A DNA stretch of 64,000 bases from Myxococcales bacterium. GTDB lineage: Bacteria > Myxococcota > UBA727 > GCA-2721815. How positions within the stretch are numbered: position 1 is the first letter of the stretch; the number at the start of each line of letters is the position of its first letter. The translations under genes were made by a program, and so were the position numbers. The notes beneath the pieces are model-generated. The model ran no database searches, was not told the origin of the DNA, and saw only the letters and a program-made list of their open reading frames with translations. The stretch covers positions 1-64,000 of the forward strand of contig PBLQ01000037.1 in assembly GCA_002721815.1 (NCBI GenBank), read 5' to 3'. This document shows positions 6,561 through 14,388 of this stretch, piece by piece.

Positions 6561-7196
6561 TTGAACGCAAACTCATCAGTAAAAAGATACGACTTTTTCC
6601 CAACGCCCGTCTACGCTTTCCAGATGTCTGATGAGCACAGAAAGCAATGGCTTGAGTCGACCTACGCCTTAGCAAAAGCCCACCCAAAATCACCGGCGGT
6701 ACCTCTTTTTCGTGGGCACAAAGTTCAAGCCGACCTCTTTACAATACCTGAGTTCGCCACCTTCAAATCAGCAGTGCAAGACAAAGCGCAGACCATTGCG
6801 CAAGATTTAAAAGTGGACCTCAACAGGATGGACCTCACCCTCGATCATGCCTGGGCCAATATCAACGGCAAGGGTGATTTTAACGAGTATCACAGCCACC
6901 CTAATTGCGACTTCAGTGGTGTTTACTATCTCAAATCAATGCCATCACTTGGAAGCATCAGGTTCCGTGACCCCAGAGAGCCCGTGGCATTGCGAACCTT
7001 ACTTCTTAAAGAACGTAATCTATTCACTCAAGATGTGGCGTTCCCCCCTGTGCAAGGCATGATGTATATTTTTCCTGCCTGGCTCATGCATCAAGTGGAC
7101 CCCAACCCGGTGGATTTTGACCGGATCAGTTTAAGCTTTAATATTTCGTTTAAAATCAAACAGGAACTCCAAGGTACCATCCAAAAAGACTTTTAA
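6561..7196 (+). CDS. 2OG-Fe(II) oxygenase-like protein of the TIGR02466 type
   Basis: 211 residues from a TTG start preceded by GAGG. The pattern fits the TIGR02466/2OG-FeII_Oxy_5 family: an N-terminal FFPTPVYAF segment, a central NEYHSHPNCDFSGVYYL block (108-124) with candidate iron ligands H111/H113 and D117, the IRFRDPRE strand, and a distal MHQV (H177) followed by DRISLSFN with the 2-oxoglutarate-binding Arg at 188. Known relatives use 2-oxoglutarate and O2; their substrates are mostly undefined. In this locus it could hydroxylate or desaturate the peptide or its acyl group. It lies 38 bp after the LanM-like gene and 21 bp before the acyltransferase-like gene, so one transcript is likely. 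Confidence 0.75.
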   Translation: MNANSSVKRYDFFPTPVYAFQMSDEHRKQWLESTYALAKAHPKSPAVPLFRGHKVQADLFTIPEFATFKSAVQDKAQTIAQDLKVDLNRMDLTLDHAWANINGKGDFNEYHSHPNCDFSGVYYLKSMPSLGSIRFRDPREPVALRTLLLKERNLFTQDVAFPPVQGMMYIFPAWLMHQVDPNPVDFDRISLSFNISFKIKQELQGTIQKDF

Positions 7197-7217
7197 TCCT
7201 AATTATAAGGACTCCCC

Positions 7218-8144
7218 ATGCTTAGCCTTTCAAGATCTGCGCAAACCTTCGAACTCTTTAAAAATTTATACCCCTCAGGAGAAAACGAATACGACTATGA
7301 AAAGGTCATCGATTTTTTCAAGCTATGGGAAGAGCGAGACCTCGCTGAATTCATGAAAAAAGGCGATTTTGCATTTGGCGTGAAAGATCTCATGACAAAC
7401 ATTGGGTTGGCCAAAGGGCTGCCTAAAAACAGCGCCCTTCTCGCTAAAGATGTATTCATGCACATGATGAAAGACCAGTTTTTCTGTTCCATGCTTTACA
7501 TGTTCGGCCGCGACAAAAAATGGCTCAACTCCAAAATGAGCATCAGTGAAGCAAGTCAACGCGCCCTCGATGAAATCAAAACAGAAGATTCACCACCTAC
7601 CGTCTTGTCCATGCACTATGGCCCGTACAGAGCGGTTCCGCCCTTCGTCAGCCTTTTTGAACGCCCCTTTCTGATCCCCCACACCGAAAATGAATACTCT
7701 GACATTTTCAAAGAGAAAGGCATCATTCCAGACGCCATTGAACTTCACTTGATCGACGATGATTTGCCTCAAAAGATGGTTGCTAATTTTAAGGGCGGCA
7801 AGGGTTTGTTCTTGCTGGGTGACTACAGCACATCTCCTCGACGGTCGCGTCAAACGGCCACCTTATTTCAAGGTAAGATCCACGCCCCTTCCGGCGGGAT
7901 GAGAATCGCCCAAAATCTCGGGTCCTCACTTTATCTCATGCGGATTAAAAGCCAAGACCCCTGCAACTTCGACGTCAAAGTAGACAAAGTCATCGGTGCC
8001 TCGGAGTGGGAATCTGACTCAAAAGAACAACTTCTGAAGGTCAATCAGCAATGTTTCGATTGGTTCACCCAGGTCATCGAATCCGACCCGGCGCCATGGC
8101 AAGGCTGGCATCGCTTCAAACATATTGTGGCCCAAGAGGAGTAA
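7218..8144 (+). CDS. Acyltransferase-fold protein (LpxL/HtrB-like LPLAT)
   Basis: 308 residues, ATG at 7218 after AAGGA. The central part follows the lysophospholipid acyltransferase plan: LSMHYGPYRAVPP (130-142) for the catalytic HX4D/E box, GGKGLFLLGDYST (193-205) for the second conserved loop, and FQGKIHAPSGGMRIAQNLG (217-235), matching the FxGrxaxxpxGpaxlA motif. The residue after HX4 is Arg138, not Asp or Glu, so catalysis may be altered or lost. No transmembrane anchor is obvious. Relatives move acyl chains onto lipid A or glycolipids. Here an acyl transfer to the modified peptide is possible, but the odd catalytic box leaves a binding role open. Confidence 0.6.
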   Translation: MLSLSRSAQTFELFKNLYPSGENEYDYEKVIDFFKLWEERDLAEFMKKGDFAFGVKDLMTNIGLAKGLPKNSALLAKDVFMHMMKDQFFCSMLYMFGRDKKWLNSKMSISEASQRALDEIKTEDSPPTVLSMHYGPYRAVPPFVSLFERPFLIPHTENEYSDIFKEKGIIPDAIELHLIDDDLPQKMVANFKGGKGLFLLGDYSTSPRRSRQTATLFQGKIHAPSGGMRIAQNLGSSLYLMRIKSQDPCNFDVKVDKVIGASEWESDSKEQLLKVNQQCFDWFTQVIESDPAPWQGWHRFKHIVAQEE

Positions 8145-8147
8145 CCC

Positions 8148-9554
8148 CTGAAAACGGCACCTTGGACAGTTCCCATCGAAATTTCATTGACGCCCCAATT
8201 CTGGGCATCAAGCGAAGACGCCTCACAACCCATTGAAGTTGCGTACCATAACTTCTGTGGCACCAAGTCTGATACCAAGCTTCCATCTCCTGCAACGATT
8301 GCGTTTTGCGATCTGCAAAGAGGCATTGGTGCAAACCTCGAGGCATCACTTGGCTCTGGAAGAAGTGCCTTCTACAAAAACCGATACCACAAAGGCATTG
8401 GGCGCACCCCGGTGGTCAAAACCTGGGCATCCGAGGACAACCTTCTGCATTCGAATGGTTTGCTTTACCCGTCGGGTGCCCTGAGGGAGTTCATTTTCTC
8501 AATTTTTCTGGGCGAACAGGCCTCCCAGCTCATCAACCCAGTAAGTAATTTTTTTCTCATGGAAGGCACCCCCTATTCAAAACAAGTGGCTGAAAAACTT
8601 TACGCCCAGTTTGACACCGTTCCTGGCCACCTCGACCATGCGTTCACCTCCCAAACCGTCAAAAGTGGTGATTTCATCCGGTTTTCAAATATCAGATATA
8701 TTTACAATCTCATGGGCACACGTTTCGACGCCCCAGGAGATGCCATCGCTCTCGCAGAACTGCTCGCAGCCATTAAGCATGGACTCCACAGAAAGCCGCA
8801 CGATGCAGAAGTCATCATCGAACCCTCTGACCTCAATGAAATCATCGAAGGCATCTACGCTGCCGCCATCCAGAGCATCAAAAATGTCATTGCCATCAAT
8901 ATGCTGGGGGTCAAACTGGGAAGCTTGGGCAACAACTTTTCTTTGGACGGTCGATTTATCGATTTGGAAGTGCCCGTCTTTACTGGCGAGTCAATGCTCA
9001 CCACGCACATGGGCCAAGACCAATTCAGCATTTCAGAAATCTTTGAATGCCTGGGCGCTTATTTTCAATTCAGTTATTACCTGAAAGACTTTAAAACATG
9101 GGCTTCACGTTCTTTCAATGATTCGACTCACGGTCAATGCAAAGAAATTCTGTCCGAGTTAACCCAGGCTTTTTCAGCGTGCGACAAAAAATACCAATGG
9201 CTGAACGACCCCAAACAAGTGGCCGCCTTTATAACCGATGGTTACATGGCCCATGGCATGCAGCTCACCAAAAAAGCACAACTGATCATTGAGATGGCCA
9301 TTCGCAACCCTTTGATGCAGGTTTCTGGCTCGGGGTTGGGCGCCAAAGAAGAGGCTCCCATTGACCTCGCCATGTATCAAGTGGGCTACATGCCAAAATG
9401 CCATGTTTTAACCGATCTGGCGGAAAAAAGTGATTCCGTTGGAACCTGGGACAAAGCGAAGGCGACCAACGAGGCGCTCAACCAATCAGAACAATGCACC
9501 TCTCCCGATGCACTTTTTCAAATCTGTAATGACTTGAAGGATTCGTTGGTTTAG
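8148..9554 (+). CDS. Remote SelO-like pseudokinase (possible AMPylase-type enzyme)
   Basis: I prefer a CTG start at 8148, because AGGAG lies 6 nt before it; the alternative TTG at 8187 has no such site and would give 455 residues instead of 468. Several blocks recall SelO: LGSGRS (SelO LGDGRA), KGIGRTP (KGAGRTP with the catalytic-type Lys), GALREFIFSIFLGE (xxiREyLxSEA), and SGDFIRFSNIRY (the RVAxSxxRFG region). NNFSLDGRFIDLEVP may be the metal-binding loop. SelO transfers AMP to Ser/Thr/Tyr. The overall match is distant and needs a profile search. As the last gene of the arm it could adenylylate, phosphorylate or merely bind the precursor. It ends 23 bp from a convergent broken gene. Confidence 0.55.
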   Translation: MKTAPWTVPIEISLTPQFWASSEDASQPIEVAYHNFCGTKSDTKLPSPATIAFCDLQRGIGANLEASLGSGRSAFYKNRYHKGIGRTPVVKTWASEDNLLHSNGLLYPSGALREFIFSIFLGEQASQLINPVSNFFLMEGTPYSKQVAEKLYAQFDTVPGHLDHAFTSQTVKSGDFIRFSNIRYIYNLMGTRFDAPGDAIALAELLAAIKHGLHRKPHDAEVIIEPSDLNEIIEGIYAAAIQSIKNVIAINMLGVKLGSLGNNFSLDGRFIDLEVPVFTGESMLTTHMGQDQFSISEIFECLGAYFQFSYYLKDFKTWASRSFNDSTHGQCKEILSELTQAFSACDKKYQWLNDPKQVAAFITDGYMAHGMQLTKKAQLIIEMAIRNPLMQVSGSGLGAKEEAPIDLAMYQVGYMPKCHVLTDLAEKSDSVGTWDKAKATNEALNQSEQCTSPDALFQICNDLKDSLV

Positions 9555-9576
9555 GTCACTGGCAAGGCTTGGCCTT

Positions 9577-10018
9577 TTATTCCGAGCAAGTCCCCGACCA
9601 GCTCTCGGTGTCGGCATTCCAAGTGAGGGCACCGTTGTAAAGCAGTGCGATCTCAGTGTCGTCCAGGACCCGATCGTAGATTAATATTTCATCCATGGCC
9701 CCTTCAAAATAACCGGTCTCGGTAAATCTCCTGCCGATTCGTAAATCTTCACCCAGAATCGGGTTTTCACCCTCGCGTTTCAGTCTTGGTGCCAGACTTG
9801 GTGTCAGGCTTGGCTTTCGTTTTGGCTTTTGAAGCTTTGTTCTTTTTGTTTTTTTGTTTTTTGGAACCGCTCTTTTTCGATTTTTTTTCAGCGTCAGCAG
9901 GGGCCGTCTTTGCTTGCGCCGCTTTTTCTGTGGTTCTACTTTTGGTTTTTGCAATGGCTGGGGTCATCCCCCCAATCATCACCACACTCAAACCATAAAA
10001 AAGGATCGCAAGTCTCAT
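9577..10018 (-). pseudogene. Broken LamG-domain secreted protein
   Basis: The 5' part (ATG 10018) encodes a signal peptide and a Lys/Ala/Thr-rich linker but stops at 9767. The 3' part continues in another frame as GENPILGEDLRIG, then TGYFEGAMDEILIYDRVLD and LLYNGA, the typical last third of a LamG/concanavalin-like domain, ending at 9577. The front two thirds of that domain are missing. An internal deletion or slippage within the repetitive linker, near 9780, explains both the frame change and the loss. A sequencing error could explain only the frame change. Confidence 0.6.
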
Positions 10019-10097
10019 CCTTTACCTCCCATTCGGAAAGCATAGCCTGATCTTAAAAAGAGGAGCAAACCGTGGGTTTAAAAAAGAATTCGGATCT

Positions 10098-10304
10098 TTA
10101 AGGTGTGTTTAAAGAGGCAGATTGACCCACCAAAACCAGTTCGTTTTGGCGATCTTGCGCACGGCCCAAAATGGCCCTTTTCTCGGCCGCCGAAGCCCGA
10201 CCCCAACCGATGATTTCAGAAATCGTGCGAAAACAGCCCTCACAGACGTTTTGACGGTCGAGGGTGCACGTTTCATTGCAGGGTGAGTCTGGGCTTTGAT
10301 CCAT
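10098..10304 (-). CDS. DUF1289 family small cysteine protein
   Basis: 68 residues from an ATG at 10304, preceded by AAGGAAGG; longer upstream extensions lack such a site. The DUF1289 signature is complete: SPCNETCTLD, then CEGCFRTISEIIGWG and a following helix with EKRAILGRA. The four cysteines of C-x3-C ... C-x2-C may bind a metal. Family members are small cytoplasmic proteins with no proven biochemical role. It stands alone, divergent from the outer-membrane protein gene at 10499. Confidence 0.85.
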   Translation of the reverse strand: MDQSPDSPCNETCTLDRQNVCEGCFRTISEIIGWGRASAAEKRAILGRAQDRQNELVLVGQSASLNTP

Positions 10305-10498
10305 AGTGGCCTTCCTTAGTTGGATTATAATGGTCTCCATCTTATTTTTCCATAAATATTTTAAGGAGTTAAAAGGGTTAACCCTATGCAAAACCCCGCC
10401 GTGCTCCCGGGCGCACCGCGACGCCCCAAGGGTCCTTGACCCATCGGTTCATAACCGGTCTACCAATAGAGGACTTTTTCCCCGGTTTAGGAGCGCCC

Positions 10499-11149
10499 AT
10501 GAGCATCAAAGCTGCGATTTTTTGGTTCGCAATCACTGTTTTTGCCCTGCCAAGCCAGGCGCAGGTTTGGGAAGAAGATACCAACGTGAGCGAAACCGCC
10601 GGTTCTGCCCCCCAAGACGCAGGTGAGAGTGATGCACCAGGTGGCGTGCCCGAGGACAACAGCCCCGCAGCCCCACAGGCTGACCCGTTCATTATTAAAT
10701 CCAAAGACGTATTCAAACGCGTGAACCGTTTGGATTTGGCGGGGGCTTTTGGATACAGCCCCGTCTACGGCACCTTTAGTGAAAACACCTTGGGCTTTTC
10801 GTTTTGGGCCACCTTCCCCTCACTAGACCAAGGCTTTTTGCCGGGCCTGAATGATTCGTTCAACCTCGAAGCGGGTCTCTATGCGGAATGGGCATGGTCG
10901 GGGATTTCGGTGATTCGGCACTACTTCACATTTATGCCCGCAGTAGGCGCGCGCTGGAATTTTCATCTCACCCGAAAATGGACCCTCTATTCCGCAGCAC
11001 GGGTTGGGCTACAATTTGGTGAAGCGGGGTTTCGTCCTGGCGGTGCGGGGGCCATCGGTGCCTCGTGGCAGCTGACGCCAGATATGGCCTTAAAGGCGGA
11101 GCTGGACACCCGTCAGTTTGTCAACTTAGGCGTGAGCTTTCCGTACTAA
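10499..11149 (+). CDS. Outer-membrane beta-barrel protein
   Basis: 216 residues. The ATG at 10499 follows TTTAGGAG and opens a signal peptide ending SQAQ. Residues 25-65 are an acidic, Pro/Ala/Asp-rich linker. From about 75 on, alternating short amphipathic strands rich in aromatic and Gly residues (YGTFSENTLGFSFWATF, LEAGLYAEWAWSG) run to a C-terminal GVSFPY, an aromatic end typical of barrels inserted by the Bam complex. The size suggests an 8-stranded barrel. Function unknown. It converges with the RTX lipoprotein gene, only 10 bp apart. Confidence 0.7.
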   Translation: MSIKAAIFWFAITVFALPSQAQVWEEDTNVSETAGSAPQDAGESDAPGGVPEDNSPAAPQADPFIIKSKDVFKRVNRLDLAGAFGYSPVYGTFSENTLGFSFWATFPSLDQGFLPGLNDSFNLEAGLYAEWAWSGISVIRHYFTFMPAVGARWNFHLTRKWTLYSAARVGLQFGEAGFRPGGAGAIGASWQLTPDMALKAELDTRQFVNLGVSFPY

Positions 11150-11159
11150 ATCATTGCGG

Positions 11160-13862
11160 CTACGGGGCCCAATCGTTGAAAGCGCTTTCGGTACACTCCG
11201 AATAGGTGCCTTCATGCTCACAACTTCTTAAATCGTCGGTACCGCCCCCAATCGCGCTGCCCCCGCGACAAGTGTCATCGCCACCGTACCCGTCAAGCAT
11301 GTCATCGCCACCGTTGCCGCACAACCGATCGTCACCGTGACTGGCCCAAAGGGCATCGTTCCCCAATCCGCCCCTTAGAAAATCGTTGCCCGCGCCACCA
11401 CGTAAATTGTCATCGCCAGAATCACCATTCAACTTATCGTCTCCATCGCCACCCATGAGAAAATCATCCCCCTCGCTGCCCCGGAGCGTGTCGTTGCCAT
11501 CATCACCTTCCATGATATCATGACCCGCCTCACCCACGAGCACATCATTGTCAGGTCCACCACTGAGGTAGTCATTATCAGGGCCGCCCTCGAGGTCGTC
11601 GCGTCCAGGCCCACCATACATCACATCCGTGGATGGGCCGCCGTGAAGGAAGTCATTGCCTTCTTCACCGAACAACGTGTCTGGTTCGCCGTCGATATTC
11701 AAGGTATCACTCTCTCCATAGATCTCATCATTTCCATAACCGCCATGAATTTCATCAGCCCCTTGATTGCCTTCAAGATGGTCGGCTTCGCCGAACCCGT
11801 AAATACAATCATTCCCACCATGACCATCGAAGGTGTCTGCGCCACCCGTGCCAATAAACAAATCAACGCCAGCGGTGCCTTCTTCGTCCCCCACGTCAAT
11901 GGTGCACGCATGGCCTGGGCTGCACGTCCATTTCCCAGTCCCAGTAAAAATGGTGGCGCGGCCCTCATAGGCATCCTCAAGCCACTGGGCCCAGGGGCGC
12001 CCGCAAAAATGACGCCATTGGTCTACCACCGAACACTCATCGTAGCCATCGTAAGTCTGACCTGGGGATGGACCATCCGTGATGAAGGTATCCAGGCCTT
12101 GAAAACTCCCGCAAGTTGTGGGGACCGTGTTTGGAATTTGTTTGGTGTGCTTGCCATCATGGTAAAGCACCAGCAGGTTGTGCATGAGCATGTAGTCCAT
12201 CCCATTGTATTCGCCATCACGGCCGTGCACGTCGCTGTTGGCCCCTCCTGAAGAACGCCACCGGTCAGAACCACGCCAACCGGGACGTTGTTCACACCCT
12301 GAAACATTGTTGCACGGCCCCCCACAAGGCGCTTCCGTTAAGGCCGAAGAGACTTGCCAATCTGAAATGTGTTCGCTGACGCTGTTGCCGTTCAAAACAG
12401 CATGCGCATAGGCGTAAAGAGGCGAATTGATATCTCTGGCCCGTTTGGCGAGATGATTTGCCGTCCATGAATCCGTCACCGCGACCATCTCGAGGGCCAT
12501 GCCTTTATTGTAAAACAACTGCACTTGCCATGAGGCGTCAAGCCCTGCCAACGCTGCGGTGCCCACCGTGAGTGAAATGGTGTCACGGTAATCATCAATT
12601 CCGTGGGCATCACCCACCACGCGGTTCGCAACTTTGGCCAGCTGGTTGCTAAAACCTTGTACGTTTCCGCCCCATGCCGCAGGAGGGGTTTCTCCATTGG
12701 GGTCGATGATTTTCCAGTCATTGTCGCGTAGATTAATGACGATTCGGTGAACCATTTCGATGGCCATGTCCCGCAGCCCCTCGCCGCCATAGGACACCGA
12801 TTCGGGAATCAAGTGATGCACAAACGCCAACCCAAAGGCCATGCCCACCGCTTGATCTTGGGAGATATAATCCCCACCATCAATGACCACATCCCCACAG
12901 TTGTAATCCGCAAACATGCACCCAAACCCCGAAAAATCGTCATCCCGAGGAAACCGATGTCGGCCATCTGACGCTTGCCAAAAACCACCGGGCACGTCAT
13001 CTCTCAAGAAAAAACCATTGCGTTCTGGCGCCATACCGTAGGTTTCTTCGGCGTGTTCATCGAGCCGGTTGAAGGCCATCAAAGCGAAATACAAGTCGGA
13101 GACGGTTTGGCTGGTGTCCAAACCCAACACATCAAATGCTGCGTACTCAGTGGCCAAGGTGGCGAGGTAATAGCCAAGATGTACCGTTGTATCACCCCAG
13201 AAATACCCGCCCTGAACAGAAGGAAGCGCGTTCGGCACACAGCTCCCTGCGATTTCGATGTAATAACCGGTCACGCAACTCATATCAGGGTCCCGGCGAG
13301 ATGCAGGCAAACTTTGCCCCTGGTCGGGCCCCACCGAAACAAAACCTGGTTCGAGGGGGTCATCACTGCCCCGCAATCGCTGCCGATACTTTAAATACTT
13401 GGCCAACCAGTCTTCGTCCGTGCAAGCAGGCGGGTTCTCGAGCCATGAGGCTTGCACCGACTGATCGTAATCCCCCCAGTTGAAACTTTTTGGCAACCCC
13501 GCATCCTCCCCAGGTGCTGGACCCGCGTCACGGACGTGAACCAAGCCCGCAGGCCCCGCGTCTGTGTGATCCATGGGCATTCCAGCATCGATGACGTCTG
13601 CAGGCCCCATGCCCCCTGCATCTGTACCCTGGCTTGTTGGTTGGGTGCTGCCAGCATCAAAAATGGGTGCATTGAATCCAGCATCAGCGATATTCACAGG
13701 CCCCTGCGTTGTACCCGCATCCACAGCAGATGAAGGTGTTGCATTTGGAGGTTTGTCGTCATTTTGGGGCTCAGCCAATGGATGCGGACACCCCATGAGC
13801 CAAAGGCCCAAAATGCCCATCACCGTGCCCGTGTGACACACTCGTCTGATTTGGTTTCTCAC
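11160..13862 (-). CDS. Large lipoprotein with Asp-Ala-Gly linker and RTX calcium-binding repeats
   Basis: 900 residues. A type II signal peptide ends LWLMGC, so Cys25 should be lipidated. Residues about 45-135 are low complexity, with nine or so DAG units among Pro, Thr and Gly, a linker style common in myxobacterial surface proteins. A globular region of about 500 residues (140-645) with several cysteine pairs matches nothing I recognise. From about 655 to 870 there are some twenty hemolysin-type nonapeptide repeats (GGxGxDxLx), which bind Ca2+ and form a parallel beta roll. The protein is likely anchored in the outer membrane and exposed. No type I secretion genes are nearby, as expected for a lipoprotein route. 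Confidence 0.8.
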   Translation of the reverse strand: MRNQIRRVCHTGTVMGILGLWLMGCPHPLAEPQNDDKPPNATPSSAVDAGTTQGPVNIADAGFNAPIFDAGSTQPTSQGTDAGGMGPADVIDAGMPMDHTDAGPAGLVHVRDAGPAPGEDAGLPKSFNWGDYDQSVQASWLENPPACTDEDWLAKYLKYRQRLRGSDDPLEPGFVSVGPDQGQSLPASRRDPDMSCVTGYYIEIAGSCVPNALPSVQGGYFWGDTTVHLGYYLATLATEYAAFDVLGLDTSQTVSDLYFALMAFNRLDEHAEETYGMAPERNGFFLRDDVPGGFWQASDGRHRFPRDDDFSGFGCMFADYNCGDVVIDGGDYISQDQAVGMAFGLAFVHHLIPESVSYGGEGLRDMAIEMVHRIVINLRDNDWKIIDPNGETPPAAWGGNVQGFSNQLAKVANRVVGDAHGIDDYRDTISLTVGTAALAGLDASWQVQLFYNKGMALEMVAVTDSWTANHLAKRARDINSPLYAYAHAVLNGNSVSEHISDWQVSSALTEAPCGGPCNNVSGCEQRPGWRGSDRWRSSGGANSDVHGRDGEYNGMDYMLMHNLLVLYHDGKHTKQIPNTVPTTCGSFQGLDTFITDGPSPGQTYDGYDECSVVDQWRHFCGRPWAQWLEDAYEGRATIFTGTGKWTCSPGHACTIDVGDEEGTAGVDLFIGTGGADTFDGHGGNDCIYGFGEADHLEGNQGADEIHGGYGNDEIYGESDTLNIDGEPDTLFGEEGNDFLHGGPSTDVMYGGPGRDDLEGGPDNDYLSGGPDNDVLVGEAGHDIMEGDDGNDTLRGSEGDDFLMGGDGDDKLNGDSGDDNLRGGAGNDFLRGGLGNDALWASHGDDRLCGNGGDDMLDGYGGDDTCRGGSAIGGGTDDLRSCEHEGTYSECTESAFNDWAP

Positions 13863-13939
13863 CCTGAGAGTGTAGCCCTTTTGGTCCCCTGCACCAACCT
13901 ACAAACCCTTGCGGGCCATTTAAACTTCTATTTTCAGGG

Positions 13940-14293
13940 CTAATTCTCTTTTTTGGCTTGGCAGTTCACGCAAAAAGGCGCCTCTGGCTTGGCACTCAGC
14001 CTTTTGAAACCAATGGGCTCTTCACACAGTTTACAAAACCCATATTCGCCCTTTTCGATGGCCGACAAAGCCACCACCACCTGCTTGGCCCGCAACTGAT
14101 GGGCCGCCCGGTTGGCTTTGGCCATTTTTTGTTGCTGGATGGCATCCATGCGGGACAAGCGACCAATGGGCTGGTCCAAATCCACGGTTTGAACACTCTC
14201 AGTGGTGCTGTCCAAAAGCGCCTGCAAGTCTTTTTGAAGCTGGAGCAGCGCAGCGTGTAAGGTCTTTACTTCTTCGGGGCTCAGTTCATCCAT
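13940..14293 (-). CDS. DksA/TraR-type zinc finger protein
   Basis: 117 residues from an ATG at 14293 (a TTG at 14302 would add three). The N-terminal part is a helical coiled-coil region with LDQPIGRLSRMDA, matching the family's conserved turn. The C-terminal part holds the zinc finger: CKLCEEPIGFKRL, then FCVNC. Members bind the secondary channel of RNA polymerase and alter initiation, often with ppGpp; shorter ones such as this can act without it. The acidic pair usually at the coiled-coil tip is not clear (LSRMDA has one Asp), so DksA-like activity is uncertain. It stands alone, divergent from the methyltransferase gene. Confidence 0.8.
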   Translation of the reverse strand: MDELSPEEVKTLHAALLQLQKDLQALLDSTTESVQTVDLDQPIGRLSRMDAIQQQKMAKANRAAHQLRAKQVVVALSAIEKGEYGFCKLCEEPIGFKRLSAKPEAPFCVNCQAKKEN

Positions 14294-14388
14294 CCTTTGC
14301 AACTAACACGTTTGCTGATGCGATGCATCTTCACCCCTCCCTTTGCAAATGCAAACCAGTCACGTACAACCCAATCAAAGGAACGCCC

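Noticed and set aside
10385-10438. 17-codon Pro-rich ORF upstream of the outer-membrane protein
   Set aside because: It has no paired terminator or antiterminator structure that would make it a leader peptide, and this length arises easily by chance.
11699-12325. Open frames on both strands inside the RTX lipoprotein gene
   Set aside because: They are by-products of the Gly/Asp repeat composition; only the long minus-strand frame has a signal peptide and domain structure.
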